Of a stretch of DNA of 8,407 nt, positions 1 to 6,004 are shown piece by piece. Position numbers and translations under genes: made by a program. Position 1 is the first letter of the stretch. Each line of letters begins with the position of its first letter. The notes under the pieces were generated by a model. It was not told the DNA's origin. It made no database searches and saw only the letters and a list, made by a program, of their open reading frames with translations. Source of the DNA: Ruaniaceae bacterium (lineage in GTDB: Bacteria; Actinomycetota; Actinomycetes; Actinomycetales; Actinomycetaceae); assembly GCA_030450655.1 (NCBI GenBank), contig JAKDIE010000043.1:1-8407 (forward strand), written 5' to 3'.

Positions 1-134
1 GGCAGGCCTGGTGAAGAACTCGGAGGTCGCCCTATCAATAAAAAAAAAAGAGCGTTTGATGAACTTTTCCAATGGCTGTCTTCGGAAATTCGCTGCTGTG
101 GGCGAGGTGATTGCTGCGCGATTGGAGCAAGTCG

Positions 135-187
135 ACTCGGTGGCGGTCGTCGGGGCAGGGGAGCGGCGGAATAGTTGCGCACCGAGT
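135..187. repeat. 8-bp inverted repeat ACTCGGTG/CACCGAGT
   Basis: ACTCGGTG at 135-142 is the exact reverse complement of CACCGAGT at 180-187. The 37-nt interior is G-rich and poor in pairing partners, and contains an ATAGTTGCG motif at 171-179. It may be an RNA stem, a protein site or chance. Confidence 0.35.
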
Positions 188-198
188 GGCGGCATCGG

Positions 199-245
199 GG
201 TGAGGTCTCGGCCTGCGCCTCGGAGGCCACCCGCAGTACCTCACC
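199..245. repeat. Composite inverted repeat (8-bp outer, 5-bp inner stem)
   Basis: GGTGAGGT at 199-206 pairs perfectly with ACCTCACC at 238-245. Inside it GGCCT (210-214) pairs with AGGCC (224-228). No T-run follows on either strand, so it is not a classical terminator. It sits 12 nt after the preceding inverted repeat. Confidence 0.35.
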
Positions 246-311
246 TTTGCGGCCCGTGTAGCGGCGGTTAAGACAAACACAACGCGAGTGGGGGCCACGG
301 TGTGCACTGGC

Positions 312-341
312 ATGCCGTCGCCGAGTTTGTGCGGATATAGT
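312..341 (+). promoter_or_regulatory. Candidate promoter of MarR1
   Basis: TATAGT at 336-341 matches the -10 consensus at five of six positions. An ATGCCG at 312-317, 18 nt upstream, is only a weak -35 (three of six). Transcription would start near 348 and give a leader of about 60 nt. An ATAGTTGCG motif at 337-345 overlaps the -10, as a repressor site would. Assigned by eye only. Confidence 0.3.
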
Positions 342-396
342 TGCGTGAGGCGTCTATTGCGCGAGCGGGCCATCGGTAGATTGGATGGCACGTCGT

Positions 397-405
397 AAGG
401 GAGGG
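397..405 (+). promoter_or_regulatory. Shine-Dalgarno site that fixes the MarR1 start
   Basis: AAGGGAGGG lies just upstream of the ATG at 409. The in-frame ATG at 385 has no comparable purine run before it, so 409 is the better start. Confidence 0.6.
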
Positions 406-408
406 ACT

Positions 409-882
409 ATGGCGAGAGCATCCGGGACTGCGGCGCTGGCCGCATATCAGGACAACCCGGCCGGGCGCTGGCTTGCCGTGGAGGCGCTACACGGGATCGT
501 GGACGCCGCGCTCGACCGGGCGCTCCGGCGCGAGCACGGGCTCAGCGTCCGCGAGCTGGCGGCGCTGGAGATCCTGAGTACGCAGGACGACGACGAGGAT
601 GGGCACTTTCAAATGCGGGAACTTGCCCGCGGCCTGGCACTGAGCCAGAGCGCGACGACCCGCCTCGTGACACGACTGGAGGAGCGGGGGATGCTCACCC
701 GCTACATCTGCCCGACCGACCGCAGGGGCGTCTATATCGATGTCACGGACGCCGGGCAGCATCTGCTTTCGCAGGCGCGGCCGACCCGTGACACGGCATT
801 GGTCGAAGTCCTAGGCTCTCTCTCGGTCAACCGCCTGTCGCCACTGATCCAGTTCATCGGACTCGATGACGGCGTGGCCTAA
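409..882 (+). CDS. MarR-family winged-helix transcriptional regulator (MarR1)
   Basis: Predicted cytoplasmic DNA-binding regulator of 157 aa, a normal length for MarR proteins, which act as ligand- or redox-responsive dimers and usually repress nearby genes. A helical N-terminal part (about 15-60) is followed by the winged helix-turn-helix. The recognition-helix region is near 80-97 (SQSATTRLVTRLEERG), and the wing near 102-116 reads PTDRRGVYIDVTDAG, close to the family's DxRxxxxxLTxxG pattern. The C-terminal dimerisation helices are short. I chose the ATG at 409 over one at 385 because a strong Shine-Dalgarno precedes it. One cysteine (C101) sits at the base of the wing, so redox sensing is conceivable but unsupported. 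The gene converges on the SDR gene. The ATAGTTG motifs upstream of both suggest, as an inference, that it controls itself and the SDR. The ligand cannot be told. Confidence 0.9.
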   Translation: MARASGTAALAAYQDNPAGRWLAVEALHGIVDAALDRALRREHGLSVRELAALEILSTQDDDEDGHFQMRELARGLALSQSATTRLVTRLEERGMLTRYICPTDRRGVYIDVTDAGQHLLSQARPTRDTALVEVLGSLSVNRLSPLIQFIGLDDGVA

Positions 883-905
883 GCGAGCGGCGGAGCGGGC
901 CGCGA

Positions 906-942
906 GCACTTGGCCGGCACCACGTCTCGTGCCGCTGAGTGC
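906..942. terminator. Stem-loop between convergent MarR1 and SDR genes
   Basis: GCACT (906-910) pairs with AGTGC (938-942). Inside, CGGCAC (915-920) pairs with GTGCCG (929-934) around an 8-nt loop, giving 11 base pairs with a small internal loop. It lies centrally in the 71-nt gap between two facing stop codons, where a bidirectional terminator is expected. There is no U-tract, as is common in high-GC actinobacteria. Confidence 0.45.
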
Positions 943-953
943 GCGAGTCGTCG

Positions 954-2024
954 TCAGGCGTCGGCGCGGGGGATGATGCGCTTGGCGGCCAGGCCGTCAA
1001 GCAGTTCTAGCGTCCGGTCAATGGTGTCGTAGCAACCGTCGAAGCCGGCTTGGCGAACCTTGATGGTTGAGGAGACGTTGTCCGAGGTCGCTCCGAGGAT
1101 CGCATCTCCGAACCGCCAGTCCACCAGGGTTGACCAGTCGATGGCCTGCAGGCCGTGCTTCTGCACGATCTGATCCCAGAGGTCGGCATAGAGCGGCATC
1201 TGCTCAGTGAGGCTCATTGGTTGGGGTTCCTCGACGTCCAGGCCGAAGTGGTCCGCGATAGCCTCGAACAGGTGCCGCCAGCGAATGAGATCGCCGTTGG
1301 TGAGGTTGAACGCCTCGCCGTGGGCGTTCGGTTCGGTGGGGGCCCACGCAGTGGCGCGGGCGAGCAGTTCCGCGTCCGACATCTGGTAGAGCACCCCGTC
1401 ATAGGCCGCGCGCGGCCCGGGGAACCGCAGTGGGATGCCGAGCTCCTTCGCGATGGTCACGTAGGCGGCGATGACCATGAGCAAGTTCATTGGGGTGCCC
1501 TGCGCGTAACCCATCACTCCTTCGGGGCGGAAGATCGTGAATGCGAAGCCATCGGACTCGGCGCGCGCACGGAGGAGGTCCTCCTGGTCATAGTAGAAGT
1601 TCGGCGCGATGAGTCGCGGGTCGTCCTCGCGGGCGGGAGTCTTGAAGTCGCCCAGATGCGCGCCGTAGAACTTCATCCACTGGTACAGGGTCACATGCTC
1701 CAGCGGCGCTCCGGCGGACTTCAGGCCGTCCAGCGTGTTCGAGAGCAGCGCGAGGTTGGTGGCGATCTGCTCGTGTGGGTCCGGCCTCTCGATGTAGGCA
1801 GCGAACACCAGTTGTGTCGTGTCTGCGGCAGTTCGGGAGAAGGCATCCTTCGTCGCTTCCGGGTCCAGGAGGTCGGCAGTGACATGCTCCCACCCGTGGG
1901 TGTCGGCCGGTGGGCGGCGGCTCACGCCCCTGGTCGTAATACCTCGCTCGACGAAGTGCTCAATGACGTTGCGGCCGATGACTCCTCCCGATCCCGTGAC
2001 GAGTGCGATGCGGATGTCTGCCAT
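954..2024 (-). CDS. SDR-family NAD(P)-dependent oxidoreductase, PRISE (progesterone 5beta-reductase/iridoid synthase)-like
   Basis: Predicted cytoplasmic reductase of 356 aa, the usual size for extended SDRs. The Rossmann nucleotide loop G11-S-G-G14-V-I-G17 follows the first strand. SRRP at 35-38 offers arginines for the 2'-phosphate, suggesting NADPH. Instead of the usual YxxxK pair, residues 117-147 follow the PRISE pattern: K118 in MKFYG, then EDDPRL (133-138), then NFYYDQED (142-149). K118 and Y144 line up with the catalytic Lys and Tyr known for plant progesterone 5beta-reductase. That family reduces activated C=C bonds of enones and enals, so an ene-reductase role is inferred; the true substrate is unknown. 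A sugar epimerase or dehydratase is the main alternative, made less likely by the missing YxxxK. The ATG at 2024 has an AAGGGAGAG ribosome site. The gene diverges from the marR2-exporter operon and faces MarR1. Confidence 0.9.
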   Translation of the reverse strand: MADIRIALVTGSGGVIGRNVIEHFVERGITTRGVSRRPPADTHGWEHVTADLLDPEATKDAFSRTAADTTQLVFAAYIERPDPHEQIATNLALLSNTLDGLKSAGAPLEHVTLYQWMKFYGAHLGDFKTPAREDDPRLIAPNFYYDQEDLLRARAESDGFAFTIFRPEGVMGYAQGTPMNLLMVIAAYVTIAKELGIPLRFPGPRAAYDGVLYQMSDAELLARATAWAPTEPNAHGEAFNLTNGDLIRWRHLFEAIADHFGLDVEEPQPMSLTEQMPLYADLWDQIVQKHGLQAIDWSTLVDWRFGDAILGATSDNVSSTIKVRQAGFDGCYDTIDRTLELLDGLAAKRIIPRADA

Positions 2025-2072
2025 TTCTCTCCCTTATTGCTTCTGGGCAACGCGGTGGCGCGCCCGAGATCC

Positions 2073-2102
2073 AGAATAGTTGCAGGGACAGATAGTTGTA
2101 AG
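2073..2102 (-). promoter_or_regulatory. Candidate SDR promoter overlapped by a direct repeat
   Basis: On the minus strand CTTACA (2102-2097) and TATTCT (2078-2073), 18 nt apart, make a fair -35/-10 pair about 50 nt before the SDR start. Plus-strand copies of ATAGTTG at 2076-2082 and 2092-2098 (16 nt apart) overlap both elements, which would suit a repressor. The promoter call is by eye. Confidence 0.35.
2076..2100. repeat. Direct repeat ATAGTTGCA / ATAGTTGTA, period 16
   Basis: The two 9-mers at 2076-2084 and 2092-2100 differ at one base. The core ATAGTTG also occurs at 171-177 and 337-343 upstream of MarR1. This makes it a candidate operator half-site. Confidence 0.5.
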
Positions 2103-2145
2103 CACGGTATATAAACGCACGCATCGAAGTGATGCCCTAGGGAAC

Positions 2146-2174
2146 TTGTCGTGCTCAATATAGCTATGTAATAT
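2146..2174 (+). promoter_or_regulatory. Promoter of the marR2-exporter operon
   Basis: TTGTCG (2146-2151) and TAATAT (2169-2174) are separated by exactly 17 nt, a good match to the primary sigma-factor consensus. The predicted start near 2181 gives a leader of about 30 nt to the GTG at 2212. The AT-rich block 2157-2195 is in sharp contrast with the GC-rich surroundings. Confidence 0.55.
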
Positions 2175-2189
2175 ACCTATGTGGCATAT
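2159..2189. promoter_or_regulatory. Candidate operator: palindrome and tandem repeat over the -10 box
   Basis: ATATACC (2171-2177) and GGCATAT (2183-2189) form an inverted repeat around 5 nt with one mismatch, 19 bp in all, which is a typical MarR operator size. A perfect palindrome ATAGCTAT lies at 2160-2167. TATAGCTATGTA (2159-2170) and TATACCTATGTG (2172-2183) are a 13-nt-period direct repeat matching at 10 of 12 bases. The cluster covers the -10 and the start point, so binding would block transcription. MarR2 is the likely binder, by inference. Confidence 0.5.
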
Positions 2190-2198
2190 CTAAATTGT

Positions 2199-2204
2199 GA
2201 AGGG
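2199..2204 (+). promoter_or_regulatory. Shine-Dalgarno site that fixes the marR2 start
   Basis: GAAGGG is followed by 7 nt and the GTG at 2212. A GTG at 2197, in the same frame, overlaps this site and has no ribosome site of its own. The 2212 start is therefore preferred. Confidence 0.6.
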
Positions 2205-2211
2205 TCCGACC

Positions 2212-2697
2212 GTGCCTGCTGTCACCACTAGCCAGATCCGGGATCTTCTGAATGTCTGCAACGAGGCCAAGCGGCTGACTGCGCTCCAGCCGCCCCTGCC
2301 CTCTGGTGTTACTCCGTTCGGCATCGAGATGTTGGGCGCCGTTCGCGACCTCATCGCGCAGCAAGGCGCGGCGCGCGTCGTCGATGTGGCCGACCTGCTG
2401 AATGTCGCTCCGTCCAATGTCACCACCGCTCTTGCAGGACTCGTGGAACTGGGGGCGGTTACCAAGAATCCTGACGCGAGCGATCGGCGTGCGCTCAACC
2501 TCGAACTCACCGAACTGGGCGCCTCATGGGTCGCCACATATGTGGATGGGTGGCAGTCATTCTTGGCGCAGGCCTCCACTGGCATTGACCCCGCAGACAT
2601 TGTCGCTGCTGAGCGAGCAATTCACGCACTCCGGCGCCTGGTTGGGGATCTTGCGCCGGCATATGGCTCGAACAGTGCGGCGGGGGTGACCAGATGA
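2212..2697 (+). CDS. MarR-family transcriptional regulator (MarR2) of the efflux operon
   Basis: Predicted 161-aa winged-helix repressor. An N-terminal helical dimerisation part (about 5-50) leads into the DNA-binding domain. The recognition-helix region is near 66-82 (APSNVTTALAGLVELGA). The wing near 86-103 contains DASDRRALNLELTELG, which carries the MarR DxR signature and the closing LTxxG. Long C-terminal helices (about 104-145) complete the dimer interface. Translation probably begins at GTG 2212 rather than GTG 2197. Its TGA overlaps the exporter ATG (ATGA at 2694-2697), so the two genes are co-transcribed and likely translationally coupled. The expected role is a repressor of its own operon, released by a substrate of the exporter. 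This is the standard MarR logic, here supported by the operator-like palindrome at 2171-2189. It is divergent in sequence from MarR1, so the two are unlikely to be a recent duplication. Confidence 0.9.
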   Translation: MPAVTTSQIRDLLNVCNEAKRLTALQPPLPSGVTPFGIEMLGAVRDLIAQQGAARVVDVADLLNVAPSNVTTALAGLVELGAVTKNPDASDRRALNLELTELGASWVATYVDGWQSFLAQASTGIDPADIVAAERAIHALRRLVGDLAPAYGSNSAAGVTR

Positions 2698-4079
2698 GCG
2701 GCGAGGCCACGCCAGCCTTCGATCGGCGACTCGATCTCAGGCTGATCCTGTCGATCGTCGCAACGGGCGTCATGAGCTTCCTCGGCGTCGTGGTCGAAAC
2801 GGCGATGAACGTTGCCTTCCCGAGCCTGCAAGAAGAGTTTGGCATCTCTGTTGATCGGGTGCAGTGGGTGACGACGGGCTACCTGCTCGTCCTCGGACTC
2901 GTGGTGCCAGCGTCAGCATTCCTGAAGAGACGTTTTCGGACGCGCTCACTTTTCGTGATTGCGGTGGCGGTTTTCATCGCTGGTTCGCTGCTTGGCGCGA
3001 TCGCCCCCAGTTTTCTTGTACTCATACTGGGACGAGTCCTTCAGGCCCTCGGCACCGGCATCGCGCTGCCGCTCATGTTCAACATCATCCTGGAACAAGC
3101 CCCGCTCCATCGCCTCGGCACCATCATGGGTTTCGGTGCACTCATCACGGCAATGGCCCCGGCTGTCGGGCCGTCATTCGGCGGACTGATCATTGTGAAC
3201 TTTGGATGGCGCGAGATCTTCGTGGTCACGATCCCGGTCCTCGTCCTTGCCCTCATCGCAGGGGCCTGGGCCATCCGGGAGTCCGGGGAGGCGAGCCGCG
3301 CACAGTTCGACCTTGTTGGGTGGGTGCTGATAGCCGTCGCCTTCACCGCATTGATCTTCGCATCGAACGCTGCTGCCAACAGCGGGTGGCTGAGTGCCGC
3401 GGTCCTGGGACTCCTCGCGCTTACCATCGCCGGCTTCGCACTATTCGCGCGGCACTGCCTGCGTAGCGAGAACCCCTTGGTGGACGTCCGGATCTTCGGC
3501 AACCGAACGTTCGTGCTGGCGGTCGGGATCATCGTGATCGTCCAATTCCTCACCCTGGGGCAGGGCTACCTGATCCCCAACTATGCCCAGATCGTTCTCG
3601 GCGCCGATCCCTTCGTCGCGGGGCTCCTCCTGTTCCCGGGATGCGTGCTCGGAGCGCTCTTGGCGCCGATCAGCGGCCGGATCTTGGACAGATTCGGAGC
3701 CCGTTCGCCAATGCTGATCGGTACGATTGCGATTTTCGTGGGCATGCTGCTCTACGCGATCTTGTTCCCGCGGCTAGGACTAGTACACATCGCGCTGATC
3801 TACTGCATTCACACGATCGGGCAAGGTTTCACCAGTGGCACCTCGATGACCACTGGGCTCAGGGGCCTAAGTGACCGTCTCCGCACGGACGGCAATGCGG
3901 TGATCAACACCGTGCAGCAGCTCAGTGGTGCTCTCGGTACAGGGGTGACAACTTCGATGATCGCTGCCTCTGGCGAGGAGTCCGCTCAACAGGTGTTCGT
4001 GCTCTACGCGGCGCTCGCCGCGGTCGCGATTGTGCTGTGGTCAGGAATCTTCTCCAGGCGGAACCAGCAGCTCACGTGA
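2694..4079 (+). CDS. MFS multidrug exporter, DHA2 (EmrB/QacA, LmrB-like) family
   Basis: Predicted inner-membrane drug:proton antiporter of 461 aa with about 14 hydrophobic segments, the DHA2 arrangement. Segment 1 carries ETAMNVAFPSL (35-45), the DHA2 version of the D/E-x-x-x-N-V-A-x-P motif. VQWVTTGYLL follows at 57-66. LGRVLQALGTG (112-122) is motif B with R114, thought to take part in proton coupling. APAVGPSFGG (155-164) is antiporter motif C in segment 5. SGRILDRFGAR (327-337) is the motif-A-like loop in the second half. Substrates cannot be predicted; hydrophobic or cationic toxins and lincosamide-type drugs are typical for relatives. The ATG overlaps the marR2 stop by 4 nt and is preceded by a GGGGG ribosome site 7 nt away. 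Expression should follow MarR2. A stem-loop starts inside its last codons. Confidence 0.94.
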   Translation: MSGEATPAFDRRLDLRLILSIVATGVMSFLGVVVETAMNVAFPSLQEEFGISVDRVQWVTTGYLLVLGLVVPASAFLKRRFRTRSLFVIAVAVFIAGSLLGAIAPSFLVLILGRVLQALGTGIALPLMFNIILEQAPLHRLGTIMGFGALITAMAPAVGPSFGGLIIVNFGWREIFVVTIPVLVLALIAGAWAIRESGEASRAQFDLVGWVLIAVAFTALIFASNAAANSGWLSAAVLGLLALTIAGFALFARHCLRSENPLVDVRIFGNRTFVLAVGIIVIVQFLTLGQGYLIPNYAQIVLGADPFVAGLLLFPGCVLGALLAPISGRILDRFGARSPMLIGTIAIFVGMLLYAILFPRLGLVHIALIYCIHTIGQGFTSGTSMTTGLRGLSDRLRTDGNAVINTVQQLSGALGTGVTTSMIAASGEESAQQVFVLYAALAAVAIVLWSGIFSRRNQQLT

Positions 4080-4108
4080 CTGCGTGAGCCGGTGCGCCAG
4101 GGCGCCGG
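4070..4108. terminator. Tandem hairpins at the convergent exporter/arfB junction
   Basis: The first hairpin pairs GCTCACG (4070-4076) with CGTGAGC (4083-4089) and has the exporter TGA in its 6-nt loop. The second pairs CCGGTGC (4089-4095) with GCGCCGG (4102-4108), with one G-U pair. They share base 4089, so they may be alternatives. No U-run follows. The position between facing genes makes termination in both directions plausible. Confidence 0.5.
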
Positions 4109-4115
4109 AGCGTGG

Positions 4116-4556
4116 CTACTGAGATCCTGGCCGACGACGGTCCCGCTTGATGGCGGATCGGCGCATCTTCGCATCGAGTCGGCGGCGCCGTGATGCTTGA
4201 GAGGGCTTCGTTGGGCGCCGTGGAGTAATGGGTGCAAGCGCCTTCCGCAGTATCTCGGCGAGCCGTGCTCGCGCCTCGTCTCGATTGCGGGACTGTGACC
4301 GGTGTTCGGATGACGTGACTGTGAGGACGCCATTTGCGAGGCGGGGGGCGAGGCGTTCGAGAGTGAGGGCTCGCTGGGCCTCGTCCAGGGCCGTCGTCGT
4401 CGAAATGTCGAGGCTCAGTTGGACGCGCGAATCAGAAGTATTCACTCCCTGCCCTCCCGGACCCGACGAATGCGAGAAGCGCTCAGTGAGCTCGACGGCG
4501 GGAATCGTCACCCCGTTCGGTAGCCCGGGTCCCGGGAGAATGTGCAGATCATCCAC
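4116..4556 (-). CDS. arfB: Alternative ribosome-rescue factor ArfB (GGQ-type peptidyl-tRNA hydrolase)
   Basis: ArfB enters ribosomes stalled on truncated mRNA and hydrolyses the peptidyl-tRNA, freeing the ribosome without tmRNA. The 146-aa protein (E. coli ArfB is 140 aa) has the catalytic GGQ at 34-36 within SSGPGGQGVNTSDSRVQL (30-47), followed by the small alpha/beta domain including SSEHRSQSRNRDEA (82-95). It ends in a basic tail (about 113-143: RRPTKPSQ then many Arg/Lys) that in this family inserts into the empty mRNA channel. It lacks the codon-recognition domain of RF1/RF2, so it is not a standard release factor. The start is GTG at 4556, with a GGAG only 2 nt upstream; the near ATG is out of frame. 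It begins 14 nt after the MATE gene stop, so the two form an operon, and the close Shine-Dalgarno suggests dependence on translation of the upstream gene. Confidence 0.94.
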   Translation of the reverse strand: MDDLHILPGPGLPNGVTIPAVELTERFSHSSGPGGQGVNTSDSRVQLSLDISTTTALDEAQRALTLERLAPRLANGVLTVTSSEHRSQSRNRDEARARLAEILRKALAPITPRRPTKPSQASRRRRLDAKMRRSAIKRDRRRPGSQ

Positions 4557-4570
4557 CGCTCCAGTGTGCC

Positions 4571-5971
4571 TCAGGCGACCGGCTCAAGCTGCGGGGACTG
4601 CTCCAGATCAGGAACTGGCGCGGGCGAGACGGGCTCGCTTTCGAGCGCGATGAGCCTCCGGCGGTGCCCGAACCAGGCGATGACGATCGGGATCAGCGCC
4701 CCGAACCAGGCCAGCGGCGCGGCCAGCGCCACGCCGAGGAAACCGAGTGGGGCAACGAGCAGCAGTCCCACGGCCGAACGGACGAGCAGTTCCATGAAAC
4801 CCGCGAGAGTTGGGACGAGTGTTGCACCGAGGCCCTGGATCGAGTGGCGCAGCACGAAGATGCTCGCCAGTGCCGGGTAGAAGATGGCCTGCACCGTCAA
4901 GTAGTCGTGGGTGAGTCGAACGATCTCTTCCTCGCCAGATCCCAGGAAGAGGTGAGCAATCGGCGTGCCGAACAGGAACAGCGTGGCCCCGAGTGTGGCA
5001 GCCACGATCCAGGTGACCACACTCGTCTGGAACACGCCTTCGCGGATCCGGTGCCATTGCTGGGCGCCGTGGTTCTGCGCGACCCACGTGGTCATCGCAA
5101 CGCCGAAGGAGGAGAGCACTGCGGTGGCCAGCTGGTCGATGCGCATCGCCGTGGTGGCTGCGGCGACGGCGTCGGCACCCAGCCCGTTGATGGCTTGCTG
5201 CAGGACCACGGCACCGATCGCGATCACGGACATCTGGAATCCCATCGCAACCCCGGTGCGCAGGGAGTCCGAGGTCTCGCCGCGGCCGGCCACCCAGTCT
5301 GCGCGCACGAGCCTCAGCGCCGTGTTGTGCCGCAGCACCCACCAGGTGCAGCCGATCACGGAGGTGAGTTGTGCGAGCCCCGTCGCGAGTGCAGCGCCTG
5401 CGACACCCAGCGGCACGATTCCGATGAAGAAGTACACCAGCGCGGCGTTCAGCACGCTGCACAGAACCAGGAAGACCAGCGGCGTCCGGCTGTCTCCGAG
5501 CGCACGGATCGCTGCGGTCACGAAGTTGAAGGCCATCGTCACCGGGGCCGCGAGGAATGACGCCACCAGGAACGTCTTGGCGTCGGCCATCAGAACGTCC
5601 GGCGTTCGCATCACTTCGAGGAGCGGCTCGGCCAGTAGCACGCCGGCGCCCAGTACTGCGAAGCCGATTACGGCAGAGACTCGCACGCCGATCGCGATGA
5701 AGCGGCGCGTGGCCGCCACGTTGCCCGAACCGAACGAGCGTGCGATGGGGATTGCCATGCCGCCCGCGGCTCCGAACGTGAAGCCAAGGAGGAGGAACGT
5801 GACACTGCCCGTTGAGCCGACCGCCGCAAGCGCGTTAACGCCGAGCACGCGTCCGACGACGACGGCGTCCGTGAAGTGATAAATCTGCTGGAACACATTT
5901 CCCAGCAGCAAAGGGATCGCGAACAGCACGATCACGCGGATCGGCCGGCCAGCCGTCAAAGTCTTGGTCAT
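4571..5971 (-). CDS. MATE-family multidrug and toxin extrusion transporter
   Basis: Predicted inner-membrane exporter of 466 aa with about 12 hydrophobic segments in two related halves (about 10-220 and 235-440). MATE proteins export cationic drugs or toxins in exchange for Na+ or H+. The first segment reads PLLLGNVFQQIYHFTDAVVVGR (20-41), the typical MATE opening with a conserved D35 and GR at the end. AIRALGDSRTPL (154-165) is the loop motif before the sixth segment, and VAQNHGAQQ (297-305) is the equivalent N-x-GA motif of the second half. The C-terminus (445-466) is a Pro/Glu-rich cytoplasmic tail with no membrane segment. The type resembles the DinF-like branch, but the subfamily is not certain. 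The ATG at 5971 has a GGAG site 11 nt upstream. It is the first gene of an operon with arfB. No convincing promoter boxes are visible upstream. Confidence 0.94.
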   Translation of the reverse strand: MTKTLTAGRPIRVIVLFAIPLLLGNVFQQIYHFTDAVVVGRVLGVNALAAVGSTGSVTFLLLGFTFGAAGGMAIPIARSFGSGNVAATRRFIAIGVRVSAVIGFAVLGAGVLLAEPLLEVMRTPDVLMADAKTFLVASFLAAPVTMAFNFVTAAIRALGDSRTPLVFLVLCSVLNAALVYFFIGIVPLGVAGAALATGLAQLTSVIGCTWWVLRHNTALRLVRADWVAGRGETSDSLRTGVAMGFQMSVIAIGAVVLQQAINGLGADAVAAATTAMRIDQLATAVLSSFGVAMTTWVAQNHGAQQWHRIREGVFQTSVVTWIVAATLGATLFLFGTPIAHLFLGSGEEEIVRLTHDYLTVQAIFYPALASIFVLRHSIQGLGATLVPTLAGFMELLVRSAVGLLLVAPLGFLGVALAAPLAWFGALIPIVIAWFGHRRRLIALESEPVSPAPVPDLEQSPQLEPVA

Positions 5972-5986
5972 GAAAGTGAAATCTCC

Positions 5987-6004
5987 GGGCGCGGGCGCGG
6001 GCGC
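5987..6004. repeat. Three tandem GGGCGC hexamers
   Basis: Perfect hexanucleotide triplet repeat on the plus strand, read as (GCGCCC)3 in the MATE leader immediately before its GGAG ribosome site. It runs into a GGCGCGCC palindrome at 6000-6007. Confidence 0.6.

Larger units (their letters stand above)
1..408. other. Gene-poor leader region upstream of MarR1
   Basis: I see no gene here that I can defend. The frame from base 1 is open to a TAG at 172-174 and could be the last 57 codons of an upstream gene (it contains the stretch RAFDELFQWLSSEIR). It then turns into Gly/Arg/Cys-rich sequence unlike a folded protein, and I recognise no family. The frame from base 2 (open to 271) and a minus-strand frame (391-35) look equally unconvincing. 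Visible landmarks are a run of ten A at 40-49, two 8-bp perfect inverted repeats (135-187 and 199-245), two copies of ATAGTTGCG (171-179 and 337-345), and a candidate promoter for the next gene. The A-run could let a frame slip, so a decayed upstream gene is possible. Confidence 0.5.

Noticed and set aside
40..49. Run of ten A as a U-tract terminator on the minus strand
   Set aside because: I found no GC-rich stem immediately before it in the minus-strand direction (bases 50-75), so the tract alone is not a terminator.
35..391. 118-codon minus-strand frame and an 86-codon plus-strand frame (11-271) in the leader region
   Set aside because: Both are Arg/Pro-rich, lack good ribosome sites and match no family I know. 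The possibility of a decayed gene is noted under the leader region instead.
1155..2114. 319-codon open frame on the plus strand opposite the SDR gene
   Set aside because: It is antisense to a gene with clear family motifs, and its composition is the mirror of GC-rich codons. No domain is recognisable.
2135..2142. CCCTAGGG palindrome upstream of marR2 as an operator
   Set aside because: It is only 8 bp, lies upstream of the -35, and has no second copy nearby; chance is adequate.
4116..4556. Truncated peptide chain release factor RF1/RF2 (prfA/prfB)
   Set aside because: The GGQ domain begins at the N-terminus, the length equals full ArfB, and the basic C-terminal tail is present, so this is a complete rescue factor and not a fragment.
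4664..5879. Two long plus-strand open frames opposite the MATE gene
   Set aside because: Their sequences are Arg/His/Glu- or Ser/Thr/Ala-rich mirror sequence without motifs; the MATE protein on the other strand is unambiguous.
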